Assembly: GCF_022458985.1 (NCBI RefSeq)
Contig: NC_061786.1
Coordinates: 6,352,001 to 6,416,000, forward strand
Length of the DNA stretch: 64,000 nucleotides
Direction: 5' to 3'
Source of the DNA: Mugil cephalus
Taxonomy: Eukaryota; Chordata; Actinopteri; Mugiliformes; Mugilidae
Below the pieces are notes generated by a model, which saw only the letters and a list, made by a program, of their open reading frames with translations, was not told the DNA's origin and ran no database searches. The stretch's first letter is position 1. Each line of letters starts with the position of its first letter. A program made the translations under genes and the position numbers. Of the stretch, positions 38,001-50,640 are shown piece after piece.

Positions 38001-41000
38001 TTGAAGCTGTTCTAGCTGCAAAGGGTGGGACATCATCATATTAAACAGTATGGATTAAGAATGGGATGTCACTTCAGTTCATATATGTGTAAAAGCAGGT
38101 GTACGTTTGGCCTGGTTGGTTAGTTGGTTTTTAACCGTTGCTACCGTGAAGAGTTTGATCCCAGACCACAACGACAAACAGTCATTTTAAAACTTGCTCA
38201 CCTCTTCATCCTCGTGTTCGTGGTTATGGCCACCAGAATTCTCACTGAAAGAAGAGACAAGAAACATCATATTCCACACATAAGGAGTGTAACATAAATT
38301 ACTACTGCTTTCTTCAACATTTGCATTTCAAAGACAAAGTGGAAAATCCAAAAACGCTGGTGGAATAATTGTATCATTAAAGACAAATTGAAGAAGACAA
38401 ATTATGAAGATAGTGAGTAGCTTACTGGATGTGGGTCTCTGCTTTGGAGAGGATGGTCAGGATGAAGGAGGCTGTCTCATTGACATTAAAAGTGGACGGC
38501 ACTATCAGGTATTCACCAGGCTTCAGGGCCATGAGCTCCATCACCTCACGTGCATCTAAGAAGGTTTTACTTTGGCCGACTGGTTTGTTCATCCTGAAGA
38601 AGGAGGCTGGAAACTTTCCATTCTGCCCCATGTACTGGAATATCAGCAAAAAACAGACTTAGTTTCCTTGCAGTTCAACTCAGTCTTGAGTATAGGTGGA
38701 CACTAGTGTGGAATGTGTCTTTTTTTCTTTTGGACTAAAACTTACCTCTCCAGTGATCTGGGAGGAAACCAGAAAAAAAGGGAGTTAATGTCAGGAACAA
38801 CGAAAGCAAGCAGTTCAAGTCAAATCATGGCATCAAGAAAATAAAGAACTGCAAGTGAATGTCATGTGATGCAAGGGCCACTTATGGAACTAAAGGGTTT
38901 GTTTACGTAAGCTATAAAACTGTTCACTACAACAGAAGGACATAAAACAGCTGAGGTTGTAGAAATGTTAAATTTTGCTTTTGCCATGCATTGTGCATCT
39001 GTGGAACACTAGTCTGCCGAGTGTGACAGAAACAATATTTACCTCAAACACAGAGAATCCGATGTGGAGGTTCTGAACCATGCGTCTGTTCCTCTTGTCA
39101 GGTTTTTGCATGAGGGACACCAGCATGTTATTATCACCCTGTGTCTCAGCACATTCACCAGCCAGTTTGTCAATCTTGACCCGGTACTGTGGATTAGTCC
39201 AGAAGGTGTCTGGAAGACATGGGATTGAAAATAACCCTAAATACTTTATATACTTTCTATACTGAAAAACAGTTATATATGCTATTCAATGAGCCATTTT
39301 GGCACATTATGGAAATACCAAGGTTGTTCATGCAGCCTCCGGCAGTGGTTCCCGCAACCCATCTGCCCTCATAGATGGAAGACTTCCAGTGGCAAGAGGA
39401 GCTGCCGTCAAGGAAGTCAGGACACAGGCAGCAGATGTCAAGATCTATGTAGTTCTTGCAGAAGTCTTGCAGAGTCATCCTTGAAAGTAGACATTTAAGT
39501 AAATATACTTCCACAATTACGTAATAGTGTGTATTTTATGAAATGCTGAACTAAATACAATAGTTTCAAGCAGTATCTACAAGCTGTTGGATATGTCCCA
39601 TGCAATCAATACAACACAAATTCTTTCATGCGCATTTTTTATACGAGTTTTATTTTTTCATTGAGAGTTTTCTACTAACTGCATGTCAAAAGACATTATA
39701 AATTCTGTTGTTTTGGAGATGACAAATTCTGATCTCAACATACTTACCAAAACTCCCCATCATCACGGACTGAGAGGCACAGGTCTCGATCTTGAGGACT
39801 CACAGTTTTCCAGAAAGGTGACCTTGAGAGAAAAAAAGGAGTTGATATATTGATAATAATATATATACAGTTCCAATTTTTATTTATTTATTAATTGTGG
39901 AAAACTATTTTTGGTATTGTGTCAGTGTCAGATTTCTTGTTATTGTGATTTATAACTCTTGTAGTGAACTTTCTTAGTTTTTTCTCATGACTTCTTCTCC
40001 TTGTGGTAGACTTGGATGACGATATGCATACCTTTGCAAGACAGCATTCATCACATCATGCTGGATGTCACGTAAGACTTTTTCAACGATCATGAAAGGA
40101 TCATGCAATCATCTGTCACCTTTGTTTTCAGATTACCAATCCTTTTTTTACATTGTCAGTCTCACTAAGCCCAAATAATTGCCTCTTTGACATGCATTGA
40201 AACTTCCCTTTCACATAGGTAGTGCATTTCACAGCAACCGTTTCCAAACACAAATGCTTCACTTTGTATCATGTCAACTCCATGTGTGTACATTAAACAG
40301 ATCTTTGAGCAAACCTTTAAGTTACTAATAAAAGCCATAAAATGCCAAGTCCAAAGTAAATTGGCTCAACAGGATTTTCTACTCATATACACGATATAGC
40401 ACATGGACAAATATGTAACTTTTGTTTTGACAAAGTGCCTGTGTGTCAAGCGCAGATTTATTTATTTATTTTGGCTTTTTTTGCAAGACATATCTGGTTT
40501 TGACTGAAGCTGAGACAACATGGTTCTCTTTCAAGCCCAAATCTCCTTCATAATAATTTCTGTCAAATGAAATAGATGTTGATGTGTTTGATATATTCCA
40601 TATTAACACAAGCGTGAATAGGCTTTGCAGGTTCCAGAAATTCAGGATTAGCACATGATGACATTATAATAACATTATGTTATCGGTTGTCAGATAACTT
40701 ATTCATGGGAAGAACATCTTAACATCAGCCCTGTACTTATTCACCTTCCCTGTTCCTTTCTCCTAACTCAAACAACCGGTTTACAATTATGAGATTATCA
40801 TTAAAGAGTAACTGCAGAAAAGCTTCACGTAGCTCTCATTCAAATTCTCTTCAACCCCTTCATGCATAACCTAAATGCAGAACTGCACATTATTATAAAG
40901 AAGCGCATAGAAATTGTTGATATCTATTTATTTGTTACAGTGTACACATCAGCAGTGTGTGAGTGCTTTCTTCATTGTTTGTTTTAATCTCCTGAGGCAT

Positions 41001-43064
41001 CTAAATGTTTCTGTCACAGTGTTAGAGTTGCACTCACTGATCACTCCAGTCTCCTTTCCACTCTACTGAGCCCCAGGGGTTCCACAAACGCACCAGTTTT
41101 ACCAACTGTCCTTGGCTAATCACCTGAGCATAACCAGAGAAACACAAGATTTACTTACTTTAATATAACCTGCTTTCCATTAGAGACAACACAGATCTCC
41201 AAACTGTTCACGAAGTAAACCTTCAGTAGACACCTGACACAATTTCTTTACCTCTTTAACTCCTGTGACAGCGTAGGCATGGCCTTGGACCAGTCCATTG
41301 AATTGCACGGTGTTGGCAGATGTCTCCTACCAAATATAAAGACATATAATTATTACAGGACGCCTTGTGCGGCCCATGATAATCACTCAACAAATGACCA
41401 CAATCAGAATTGGATTTTGTCTGCACTTGTGTTTCTACAGTATTTCTGCTTAATAAGGTAGCAAAAATTGTCTCCATATTCCTTCTAAATTCTTTTTAGA
41501 CCAATAGTAAATAGTAAACATTGTTTTGCCTTTAAATGTCAATTTGTACTGACTGTCTCAATGCGTATGAAAGGAATCTTGTCCACTGCTGAAATCTTCC
41601 CATGTTCTGCCACCTTACATGCTGGCTTTCTTTTAGTCTTAACATAAGATTTTGGGAGTTACCTGTCAGGACAACTGTACCTCTGGCACCTCCGTGCTTT
41701 ACAGTACAAACTTGATAACTCATAACACCTTCAGAACCAGTATGTGTACTTGTGCTTACACCCTGCGGTGTGCCACAGCCCATCAATGACTTTGATTTGC
41801 CAGCTCTGCACATCATTTCCCACAGGTTTTGAGGAGGGTCTGACAGCTGGATACAAATGTGGACCCCGCCAGTGAAGTCCACCAAAGCTTCGGCAGGAGT
41901 TCCAGCATTCATGTCCGAGTAGGAACCGCACACCCTGACATGAGGAAGCGTTGGGTTAATGTGACAAACTGTCACTGTGAAAAAAGCTTTGAAGACAAAG
42001 AAACAATACACTGTTTTGACTTACTTGGCATAAGCTTTTTCCAGCAAAGCAGGCCAGAACTCATGAGGGTCTTTGGAGTGGACAAAGATGAGGTTCCCAT
42101 CGATTGTTGGGAGCTTGTCATCAATGACGACATCCACCCATGTTCCAAACCTCCAGAACTAAACAGTCGAGAGAGAAGTGAACAAGGAGCAGGTATATAC
42201 CGTATGTCATGACTCTGGGACATAACCATATATTTTATGTTTGCTAGAAAACCCAGCAGAATTTTTACCCTGAAGTGGAACAGCCCGCAGTAGTTTTCAT
42301 CAAAGTTTTGCTCAAGAGGAACAACTTGCCCAAGGATGTCCTTCGTGAAAGTCAGAGATCCGATAGATGCCAAAAACCAGCAGTTTCCTTTGTAAAAAAA
42401 AAAAAAAAAAAAAAAAAGAGAGAAAGAAAGAAAGAAAAAAGAAAGAAAGAAGACATAAAATTGGCAATAATGATTTGTGAATGAGTTTTATAGTTTAGCT
42501 ATAAAACACTTAAATAAGACAGAAAACATATTACTACAGTAACTGCTCAAGGGTGCTCCTCTGATCTAAACTTCTTGTCTGAAATTGCATGACACTGATA
42601 GAAACATATTTCATAGTGAATGAAGCAAAGTTCCTACCCACTAAGCCTTGACCAAAGTCAAACCTGGAGACTCCATCGACGACAAAAGATGGGTTGGGAA
42701 CGATTTTCTGAAACAGGAGACATTCACTCAACTAATGTTGAATTGTTGTATCACTGGCATGGCCTGGCGTTAACATTTATTGTGACATATGACCGCATCT
42801 ATAATTTTCACCAAATGCAACACTCACCCCTGGTCTCTTCCATTCCACTCGGGCCAGGTCAGAAGGTTTCAGTATCTCCAGTCCGATGGAATTTCTGTCA
42901 GGCGGAAACATCTCGTCGATGAACCTTACTCGTCGGATGTTGCAGTACTGTTGTAGCTGCTGGTAGTCCTGGTTGAGGAACCTCTCAGGGTTGGTGATAA
43001 TCCCATAACCATCTTTCCTGTGACGCGCACTGATGATGTTCATGCACACACCGGGGGCAGGCAT
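35027..43064 (-). CDS. Classical calpain large subunit, gene A (698 aa)
   Basis: Ca2+-dependent cysteine protease. Exons, 5' to 3': 43064-42828, 42707-42638, 42387-42269, 42158-42025, 41934-41760, 41326-41252, 41123-41038, 39822-39748, 39479-39319, 39209-39043, 38757-38746, 38634-38426, 38244-38202, 37419-37351, 37269-37212, 37128-37067, 36804-36736, 36645-36567, 35871-35755, 35340-35288, 35053-35027; total 2097 bases, frame intact. N-terminus [16 protein letters not shown]; the core has Cys105 in GNCWFLAS, His262 in GHAYAVTGV and Asn286 in RLWNPWG, matching conventional calpain numbering. Domain III carries [12 protein letters not shown] and FWTNPQYRV, then a 12-base microexon (ITGE) and a His/Glu-rich linker. 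EF-hand loops include [12 protein letters not shown] and [12 protein letters not shown]; the tail is WMYLSMYT. It lies head-to-tail with B and divergently from C. Exons 10-12 are very close to B, suggesting recent duplication or conversion. The paralog name is unresolved. Confidence 0.94.
37450..38103. mobile_element. Tc1/mariner-like remnant, 3' terminus missing
   Basis: Begins ta-ttggcaaaagtatttgctc, the terminus of a common fish Tc1 family. The transposase end is readable on the plus strand as [15 protein letters not shown], with stops elsewhere. The right side stops at about gtgtaaaagcaggtg without the mirrored terminus, and the middle is shortened. Lies in the calpain A intron between exons 13 and 14. 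Confidence 0.8.
39823..41037. other. Calpain A intron 7, no feature seen
   Basis: A+T-rich; no gene, and no repeat that I can name. Confidence 0.45.
42394..42452. repeat. Poly-A followed by (GAAA)n
   Basis: A run of about 23 A then gaaa units, placed directly upstream (in transcript sense) of the exon encoding the catalytic Cys of calpain A. On the coding strand it forms the polypyrimidine tract. Confidence 0.9.
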
Positions 43065-43399
43065 CTTGGCTGTGTTTAAGAAGAAAAATATATTCAAAGG
43101 TACACATGTTAAACTTCATTCCCTGTGACCATTTGAACTTTCATTACCACTATGAACCATTTGGGGACACACCCAAATGTGTCAACCATATGGACATATT
43201 ACTGACAGGTATGGAAACCTGTATGCATGCTCATAGAACAAACAGATGATATGCACTTGAATCACAGCAGATCATCTGTGAACTCTCTTCTTTAAATCTA
43301 GGTGCTACCTTACTCAACATACCTGCTTGCTTTCAGCCTCTTCACAGGTTAATTAAAATCTTTACCTCACCTTTATTTTCTGCACTTCTGAACATACCA

Positions 43400-43421
43400 A
43401 AAAAAAAAAAAAAAAAAAAAA
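43400..43421. repeat. Poly-A tract
   Basis: Uninterrupted A run in the 5' intron of calpain A. Confidence 0.9.
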
Positions 43422-43636
43422 AGAGATACATTCACTGAGTATTTACTGCATTTTTCAATGTACAGCACACTAAAAATATCAGTTCCAAATTTTGGAATCT
43501 TTTCAGACAACCCTTTCAATAGGAGGTAAACCACTGCGGAGCAAGTGATGGAGATTGCATAACACAAAAACAAAAAGAAGATGCATAGTAGTTAAAATGA
43601 AAGCAAACGTGTGAATAAAGCTGTTTAAGAATTTAC

Positions 43637-43700
43637 CTGATTATCAAATACTTTATCCCACCTCCAACAGCTAGAAAGTGCAAAGACTAACTGGATCTGC
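43637..43700 (-). other. Predicted noncoding exon 1 of calpain A
   Basis: Lies about 30 bases below a TATA box. The donor is either gtgggat (near 43664, matching the calpain B exon end) or gtaaatt (near 43636). The next exon starts a few bases before the ATG (acacag then CCAAGATG). Confidence 0.5.
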
Positions 43701-43725
43701 GAGTGTGTGGGAAGAAGCACCGGTG

Positions 43726-43733
43726 TTTATATA
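43726..43733 (-). promoter_or_regulatory. TATA box of calpain A
   Basis: Minus-strand TATATAAA in the context ggtctctatataaacacc, at the expected distance from the predicted first exon. Confidence 0.6.
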
Positions 43734-43863
43734 GAGACCCTGCACGCCTGCGGCTACTGCTGGAACAACATTGTGTTCCTTTATGAGGCCCTGCCTTAGC
43801 TCAAGTTGCAGCTGCCAACTCTATGGAGACACCCAGTCCTTTATTCACTGTATAGCTGCCACA

Positions 43864-43867
<4 letters not shown>

Positions 43868-43912
<45 letters not shown>
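43868..43912. repeat. (CA)n microsatellite
   Basis: More than 20 ca units about 140 bases upstream of the calpain A TATA box. Confidence 0.95.
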
Positions 43913-43913
<1 letters not shown>

Positions 43914-43919
43914 GCGTAC

Positions 43920-44638
43920 ACTACAAATCACTGCAAATGTCTTTGACAGCCTAGACATGTGAAGAAAAAAATAAATCATTTAATCGAATTCCAGAACTTG
44001 AATAAATATTTGCAAGGTTGTCTGAACACAACACCATATTTTATTGCCCACACCAGTGTAGAAAGCCTGAGTGTATTTACCTGGGTTTTGTTTATGAACA
44101 GTACAAGTAGCCACCACATAATTGATTAAAAATCTTGATTTGACACGCTGGCAGTGTACAGCACCATCTAGTGGCCACTTGTCATCAAAGCAGCTTCATT
44201 TACTGAATACATGTGCAAATGTAAAGGACAGATTACTAAATATTTGTGTTCATATGAAAATGCAATTGCGAGTAAAGACACAAATCTAAAGGTCCAAAGC
44301 ACTAAAAAACCAAAACAAATAACCTTCGCACACTAAGCATTTTATGTGCGTGAACAAACACGGATGGATACAAGCTGATGCATGTTACTTGAGAGATTGA
44401 TAACAACTTGAAACGAAAGAATAACTGTATAACTGTTGACATACATTCTTAACCACACCATCAAACAACAGTGTGTATGCTTCTGTTTATGAAATGCGTG
44501 CCAGGTAAGAAAAAAAAGAGAAAGATTGCTAGTCATCACATAATGAGAGAATTGCATATGCGTGGCTGTCTTGTCACGGCAGTTGGCATACACCATGATT
44601 TGGTTTCTCTAGAAAGAAGAATCCCTAGTGGTAATCTA
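43920..44638. other. Calpain A to C divergent intergenic region, left part
   Basis: No gene. Contains a CTCF-like motif at 44161-44174 (see findings). Confidence 0.4.
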
Positions 44639-45405
44639 TGAGAGGCCGTTTAGGAAATAATTACTATTTGCTCTCACGCTTACTGTCATACTCTCCTACA
44701 AACACTACTATAGTCACGCACACATAATATCATACTCTCTTACACGCTGTTATGAATGGAACAACAGTGAATGTGTGAGAGAATGATATGCAGTGTGTGC
44801 GAGTATAGTAGTATGTGTGAGAGAGTCAACTTGAATTTTCAGTTGTTTCAGTTGTGGTGTAGGTACCAGATGTGTCTCTCCACGGGATGGAAGAGAGTAA
44901 CCTTATGTCACTGGAAAGGCCACGCCCCCATTTGGGTGAAAACAAACCCACTAGTGGTAAATACAAACCCCCACATAATCAGTGTTTATTTTGTGTTGCT
45001 AGCATTCATCGGTTGGAAAGCGGGCAAAATGGCCACCGTTAGTCAGGCAGACACATAATGCCGTTACCGAGTGATGATCGGCGACGTTAAATTAAAAAAC
45101 AAAACAAAAAAAAAAACAGGAGCAGTTTGTCCATCTACTGCGGAGAAATGGGTGAACAACCCAACTGAGTGGCTGGAGGCGTGGGGGTTTGTATTTACCG
45201 TTAGTGGTTTGTTTTAGGGCTGGGCGTATCGATCTAAATATCGATAGCATCGATACCAAGGCTAACATGGTTATTCCATCCATAATAGCATGTAAGAGAG
45301 TGTGATAGTATGTGTGCGTGACTATAGTAGTAGTAGTTTGTAAGAGAATTTGATGCAACATGTGAGAGCAAATATAAATTCCTAAATTTCCTAAATGGCC
45401 TCTCA
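44639..45405. mobile_element. 767-bp nonautonomous DNA transposon (MITE) with long inverted repeats
   Basis: TA at 44637-44638 and 45406-45407 flank termini tgagaggcc and ggcctctca. The inverted similarity extends about 130 bases inward (left 44639-44770, right 45275-45405; shared blocks gtgcgtgactatagtagt and gtgagagcaaata). A second inverted pair lies inside, ggtaaatacaaacccccac near 44955 and gtgggggtttgtatttacc near 45181. There is no transposase. Lies between divergent calpains A and C. Confidence 0.8.
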
Positions 45406-45639
45406 TAACATTCTTTTGCTGATTCACGTCTGAGTTTTGGTGACGGCACTTCAACACAAATGGGAGAAAAGGAAGAATGCCTTGCAACAGTTTGACTAAA
45501 AAGGAGGCCATGTCCGTGTTTGTCTGTCATTCTTGCTTAAGGTGCTGTGAAATGAGGGTGAACTGGTAAGGTGGCAGTCCAAGCATAACTTTGAGGTCTG
45601 TTTGGTGTAATCAAATTTCATTGACAAAGCATCATTAAC

Positions 45640-45745
45640 AATCCAAATTGTGTCAAGACACTTTACAAAACCCAAAGTCTGAAACTCCCAGAACAATCAC
45701 TAAGGCAGCAGTGACCAGGAAAAACCCCTTGAGGCCATGATGAGT
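45640..45745. repeat. Dispersed repeat fragment
   Basis: Contains attgtgtcaagacactttac, aaaaccc and ggcagcagtgaccaggaaaa, a block widespread in fish genomes. Only a fragment of about 100 bases remains. Confidence 0.55.
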
Positions 45746-46412
45746 AGAGACACACGCACAGAGAAAGGAGAGCAGTCACATGCTGCAGCATTTTAAAGCA
45801 TCAATAAAACCCCTGTATGTAATAAAATAATTTGGGAATCTATGAAAGTATATTTAAGAAGTGAAATGATATTTTTAGCAGCATATAAAAATAAGTGCTC
45901 AAAGCTGAAACAGACAGCAGCAGGTTAAGCGGAAACAAAGTGTCCCTACAATATGGAATATTGTTCTTGTTTCTGTTTTTTGGTCATCAGTACATTTTCT
46001 GATTGGCCTCCCTCCCAGCAGTGGGCTCTTTTATTTGGCAGTCCGTCACTGTTAATGCAGGCAATGGACACTGGGAATATTGGCGTGCCAAAGACTTCAA
46101 GCTAGCAGTGCCGTAAATATGTTTTATGATGTCTTGATTAATCATTGACAACTGCTATGAGGATGAATGTTGGCTACATGGCTATAAACATGAACTTGTG
46201 CCGGTTTCTGGTTCAGTTCACTGTGAAACTCTCTCCTCCCCTCTCTCTCTCTGTTTTCTCTCTGCTTGTCAAATAGTAGCCTACAGCAAGAAGAAGCCCA
46301 AACAGTAAGTGGCTGGTGAACATGGGGAGTATGTCTAAATGTCATTTGCATGTTTCACTAAGAAACATGAGCACACCTCACAGACCCTCGGTGCCTCTGG
46401 CGTTTACAGGCT

Positions 46413-46418
46413 TATAAG
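46413..46418 (+). promoter_or_regulatory. Possible TATA box of calpain C
   Basis: TATAAG in aggcttataagaacg, about 30 bases before a predicted noncoding exon ending agtgag at 46494 with donor gtaagt. A CT-rich stretch lies upstream at 46228-46264. Confidence 0.45.
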
Positions 46419-46442
46419 AACGTCTCTACTAACACCTGCTGA

Positions 46443-46494
46443 TCCACTCGCTCTTCCACTGCGGTGAGCCCTCTTTCTCTCCTGAGACAGTGAG
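46443..46494 (+). other. Predicted noncoding exon 1 of calpain C
   Basis: Ends gacagtgag before gtaagt. The acceptor of the next exon would be at 46904-46905 (tataatcag), leaving an 18-base leader before the ATG at 46924. Confidence 0.45.
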
Positions 46495-46923
46495 GTAAGT
46501 TCTTCAGATTTATCCAGTTAATTCTAACTTCACAGTTTAGTGCTGTATAACAACGTTTCTTGGAGACAGCTAAAAGCTGGGGTGTGTATAGTATTTGAAG
46601 ATGTGCACATGAGATTGCAGGTGGAGATGTCTTGAGACTGCATCGAAGGTGTACGATTCCAGATACTAATAAAAACAGTCTTTAGTAGAGGGAGTAAAGG
46701 TAGAGGTAAGAAATACTACTGTAGCTTTACAGGGTGGACATGCTTCCATTCAGAGCGGTTAAAACAGAGTGGTTTGATGTGCACCCATGAATTGACTGGT
46801 TCCTACTTTGCTGTTCAGGCCATTCTTACACATCATTTTCATAACACTGACCTGAAGCCAAAGAGGCACCTCTGAATCTTCTGTTAAATCTGGATTTATA
46901 ATCAGAACCCAAGTGCTGCAGTC

Positions 46924-49900
46924 ATGCCTCCTCCCGGTGTGTGTCTGGAAATCATGGAGGTTCGCCACAGGCAAGACAGTCATGGGAGTGTCACCAGCCC
47001 CAAGAACTTCTTCAACCAAGACTACCAGCACCTTAAACAGTATTGCCTGATCAAAGGAGTGAGGTACATCGACGAAATGTTCCCCCCTGACCACAGCTCC
47101 ATCGGGCAAGGGTTACTGAGCCCCTCTGACCAGGCCCGTGTGGAGTGGCTGAGACCAGCGGTGAGTGTTGTGAAACAGTTGAGATCACACGAACTGTTGA
47201 TGATCGACTGTACGATAATAATATTAATATTTAAATGTTGTGTTGGAGCACTGTTAACCCGGAGCATTCTTTCTGCAAACAAACTCAGAGACTGACTATC
47301 TCAGGTGAAATTTGCATGTTCTCCCACAGACCAAAGTAGGTCAGGTTTCCTTGATGTCACAGCACAGTTGTTTGAAACATTTTAAAAAATGTACTGCAAG
47401 TATTGCTATACTGAAGCAAAAGTTATCTGCAAAGTTGAGTAACATTTTCATCTCATGTACAAACCTAAACCTTACAAAACCTGTCTGTTTTGAAATGACA
47501 ATCAAAGGTTTTCACCAGCCAGAACTCCTTGTAACGCCTATTTATTTGACTAGCAGCTGGTACAATCATTACAACCCATGAGGTTCTAAACTCACTTGTC
47601 CTCAGAATATTAGTCTGGTAACATGACAGTCGGACTTTATAAAAGTGATACAGAGAAAAAAATAAACCTCCTAGCAAATGGATAATGTTCCAACCAATTG
47701 GAGTAATTGTGTTGTGAACAAATTCAGTACACTGCTCACATGGCGTGTATGACTTCGGCGCTGTCACTCTTTTTTGTTTGACCCAGCAAATCTTTGCTGG
47801 ACTACAATCATTTCCCAAAGGAGGGGCTCCAGACCAACTTTCCACAACAAAAGCTAAATAAAAAAAAAATGGCTTCAGGGGGTGTCAGGCTAGCTTTCAA
47901 GGTTTGCTAATACGGTTTATACAGTAATTCAGTATTTTTAATCAGAATTAATCCGGTGAATAGGACAATCCTTGGATATTACTTGGCAAAGGGAGGTCAT
48001 ACAACCCTTTGACTGCACTACAGTAAATATCTTTTGACACATGAGGCTGGCTAAATTGTGAACAGGATGTGAATCAGAGTATAAGTAAGTTCACAAGTGC
48101 AGTGTAGTCTAACTTTTTGTTACTTGTTTGCATTACAGATGTTATTGTGTGTTAGTGAGAGGATGAAACACTGAAATACTATAGTCAGAGCTGTTTCAGA
48201 ATACAATAGAACAGAGGCTGTGGAATTTGATTTCATTATGGGCCACTGTTATTCAAGTGCTGGGAAACTACACTATGCAACCTTGTCTTTACAATGTCCA
48301 TTGACTCATCAGCTTTCCTTCTATTTCAGAAAATCTCCCCAAATCCAGCCTTTGTACTTGATGGGGTCTCCAGGTTTGACTTTGGTCAAGGAGTACTTGG
48401 TTAGGGAATTTCTTCGCTCATTTTTCTGCTGTTGGTATCTAGTTTTGAGATGACTCTGTGAATTCTTCTTTTTGTCTCTGAACAGGAGACTGTTGGTTTC
48501 TTGCATCTATTGGAGCATTGACATTCCAGATTGATGTTCTCAAGCAAGTCGTCCCACTGGAGCAGAGATTTGATGACAACTACTGTGGATTGTTTCACTT
48601 CAGGGTAAATACTACAAACACAACCAGCAATTTGTTGGACAGGTATATATTCATAGTCTGATAACACGCCATTGGGTTTTTATTATGGCTCAGTGTTTGT
48701 AAACATTATCCAACCAGATAGAAAATGGACCAATAGCCAATAGAGTTGATCCCATGTGACATAAAATGCTTCAAACTTTAGCTTGGTCAACCACAGTTAA
48801 ATAAGGACTTTATTACATTGGATTATTATATTGACACAGAAGTTATTACATCTGCAGTGTCATTTTCTACAAAATAAATCCTGTTTAGAACACATAACGT
48901 AACCTTGCAATTTTTGGATTTTTCTTCACAGTTCTGGAGGTTTGGGAGTTGGGTGGATGTTGTCATTGATGACAAGCTGCCAACACTTAATGGCAGACTG
49001 ATCTTTGTTCAGTCCAAAGACCAAAATGAGTTCTGGCCTGCTCTGCTGGAGAAAGCTTATGCCAAGGTGTGCGGTTCCTACAAAGACATGACGGCTGGAA
49101 TTCCCTCAGAGGCTATGATGGACTTCACCGGTGGTGTTCACATATGTATCAAGCTGTCGCAACCACCTCCAGACCTCTGGGGGCTGTTGTGCAGAGCTGG
49201 CAAAGCCAACGCATTGATCGGCTGTGGTACACCTCAAGGTGTAAGTAAAAATATATCACACAGAAGAAACATGGCTGGTTAGTTTGCAGTTTTTACAGAT
49301 GCTCAGCAATAAAGTCCATTTTCAGCTTGAACAGAAAGGTTGAAATTACGGGGCTTAGAACAACCCAGTTTCTCAGTTTATGTCAATAACCTCGACCTCA
49401 AAACTTTTTTGTGGATCCGACTTTATCAAACTAACTGTGTGCAAGGTTCTTCTTAAATTCATTTGAAGTTTGGGAAAAATATTCAATTTGCTTCCTTGTT
49501 TATGTCCTCTTTGATGACGCTCAAGGAACAACTATCACCTCTAACCGGTATCATCTTTAAAAATGATTTCCTCTTGAAATGTGTTGATGTTTAACTTAAA
49601 GAGTCACAATGCTGGAGCTGTTGTGGTCTCTTCACCGTGACTCATATTAGATCAGCTGACACTACATAAAAGCATTTGGCCTTTTTATGGAGAGTTCTTT
49701 CGCAAGAGGTATTTTATAAACATCTGTAAAACTTGTCAGTCTCGTCCTTGACATAATTTTTTGTCAAATTCATGCACTAAGCAGACAGTGCTGAGGCTAC
49801 AAAACCTTTTTAACCCCATTTCTAGTATGTATGCTAAGCTAGATGCAGGGAAGCAACAGTCAGGCATAACATTATGACCACTGACAGGAAAAGTAAATAA

Positions 49901-50578
49901 CATTGATCATCCTGTGACAGTACAATGTTCTGCTTTTGGACCTGGCATTCATGTGAATGTTACTTATACATGTAGCACCCACCTAGACCAGACCAGGTAC
50001 CCACATCCCATAGCAAATTCGGTAGATCCCAAACTGACCAAGTATCTGTGAGATGCACTGGAACAAGCCTGACCCACAGAGGTCTCTCCCCTTACATTTT
50101 GTTGTATGCTTATAACACACACCATAATCCCAGCTGTCATTGGGTGAGAGGTGTGGTGCACCCTAGATGGGTCTAAAGCCATTAGTGCTACCCACCACAT
50201 CACTGGCATGTGGTACGTGCACCAGGGATATACTCAATTCCATATACAGTATGCACAATCTTACTATCTAAAAGAGAAATTCTTCATGTATTGAAACATC
50301 AAAGTTGTTTTTCATTCATCCATAAGAGAACCACTTTACTCTCATGTGTGCATGAAAGTGATTTATTGGCTGTCTTAGCGCTTCTTCAGTTAGTCATTTT
50401 TTGGTAATATTGTCTTTTGCTTGTAGGAGACCCCCTCTAACGTATTACCAAACGGACTGGTCCAGGGACATGCTTACACTGTGACTGGTGTCAAAGAGGT
50501 AAAGTATTGCACTTGGGATTGTTAAGTAAATTTACTGCTTGTCAGGGAGAACATTCATTCAAACAATAATTGTAGTAC

Positions 50579-50640
<62 letters not shown>

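Noticed and set aside
41859..42212. 117-codon open frame, + strand
   Set aside because: Antisense to calpain A exons 4 and 5; the minus strand carries the conserved protease sequence.
43868..43912. Regular repeats as a possible CRISPR array
   Set aside because: A plain dinucleotide microsatellite without spacers, in a vertebrate genome.
45092..45511. 139-codon open frame, - strand
   Set aside because: Lies over the right half of the MITE and its poly-A/T stretch; no known protein features.
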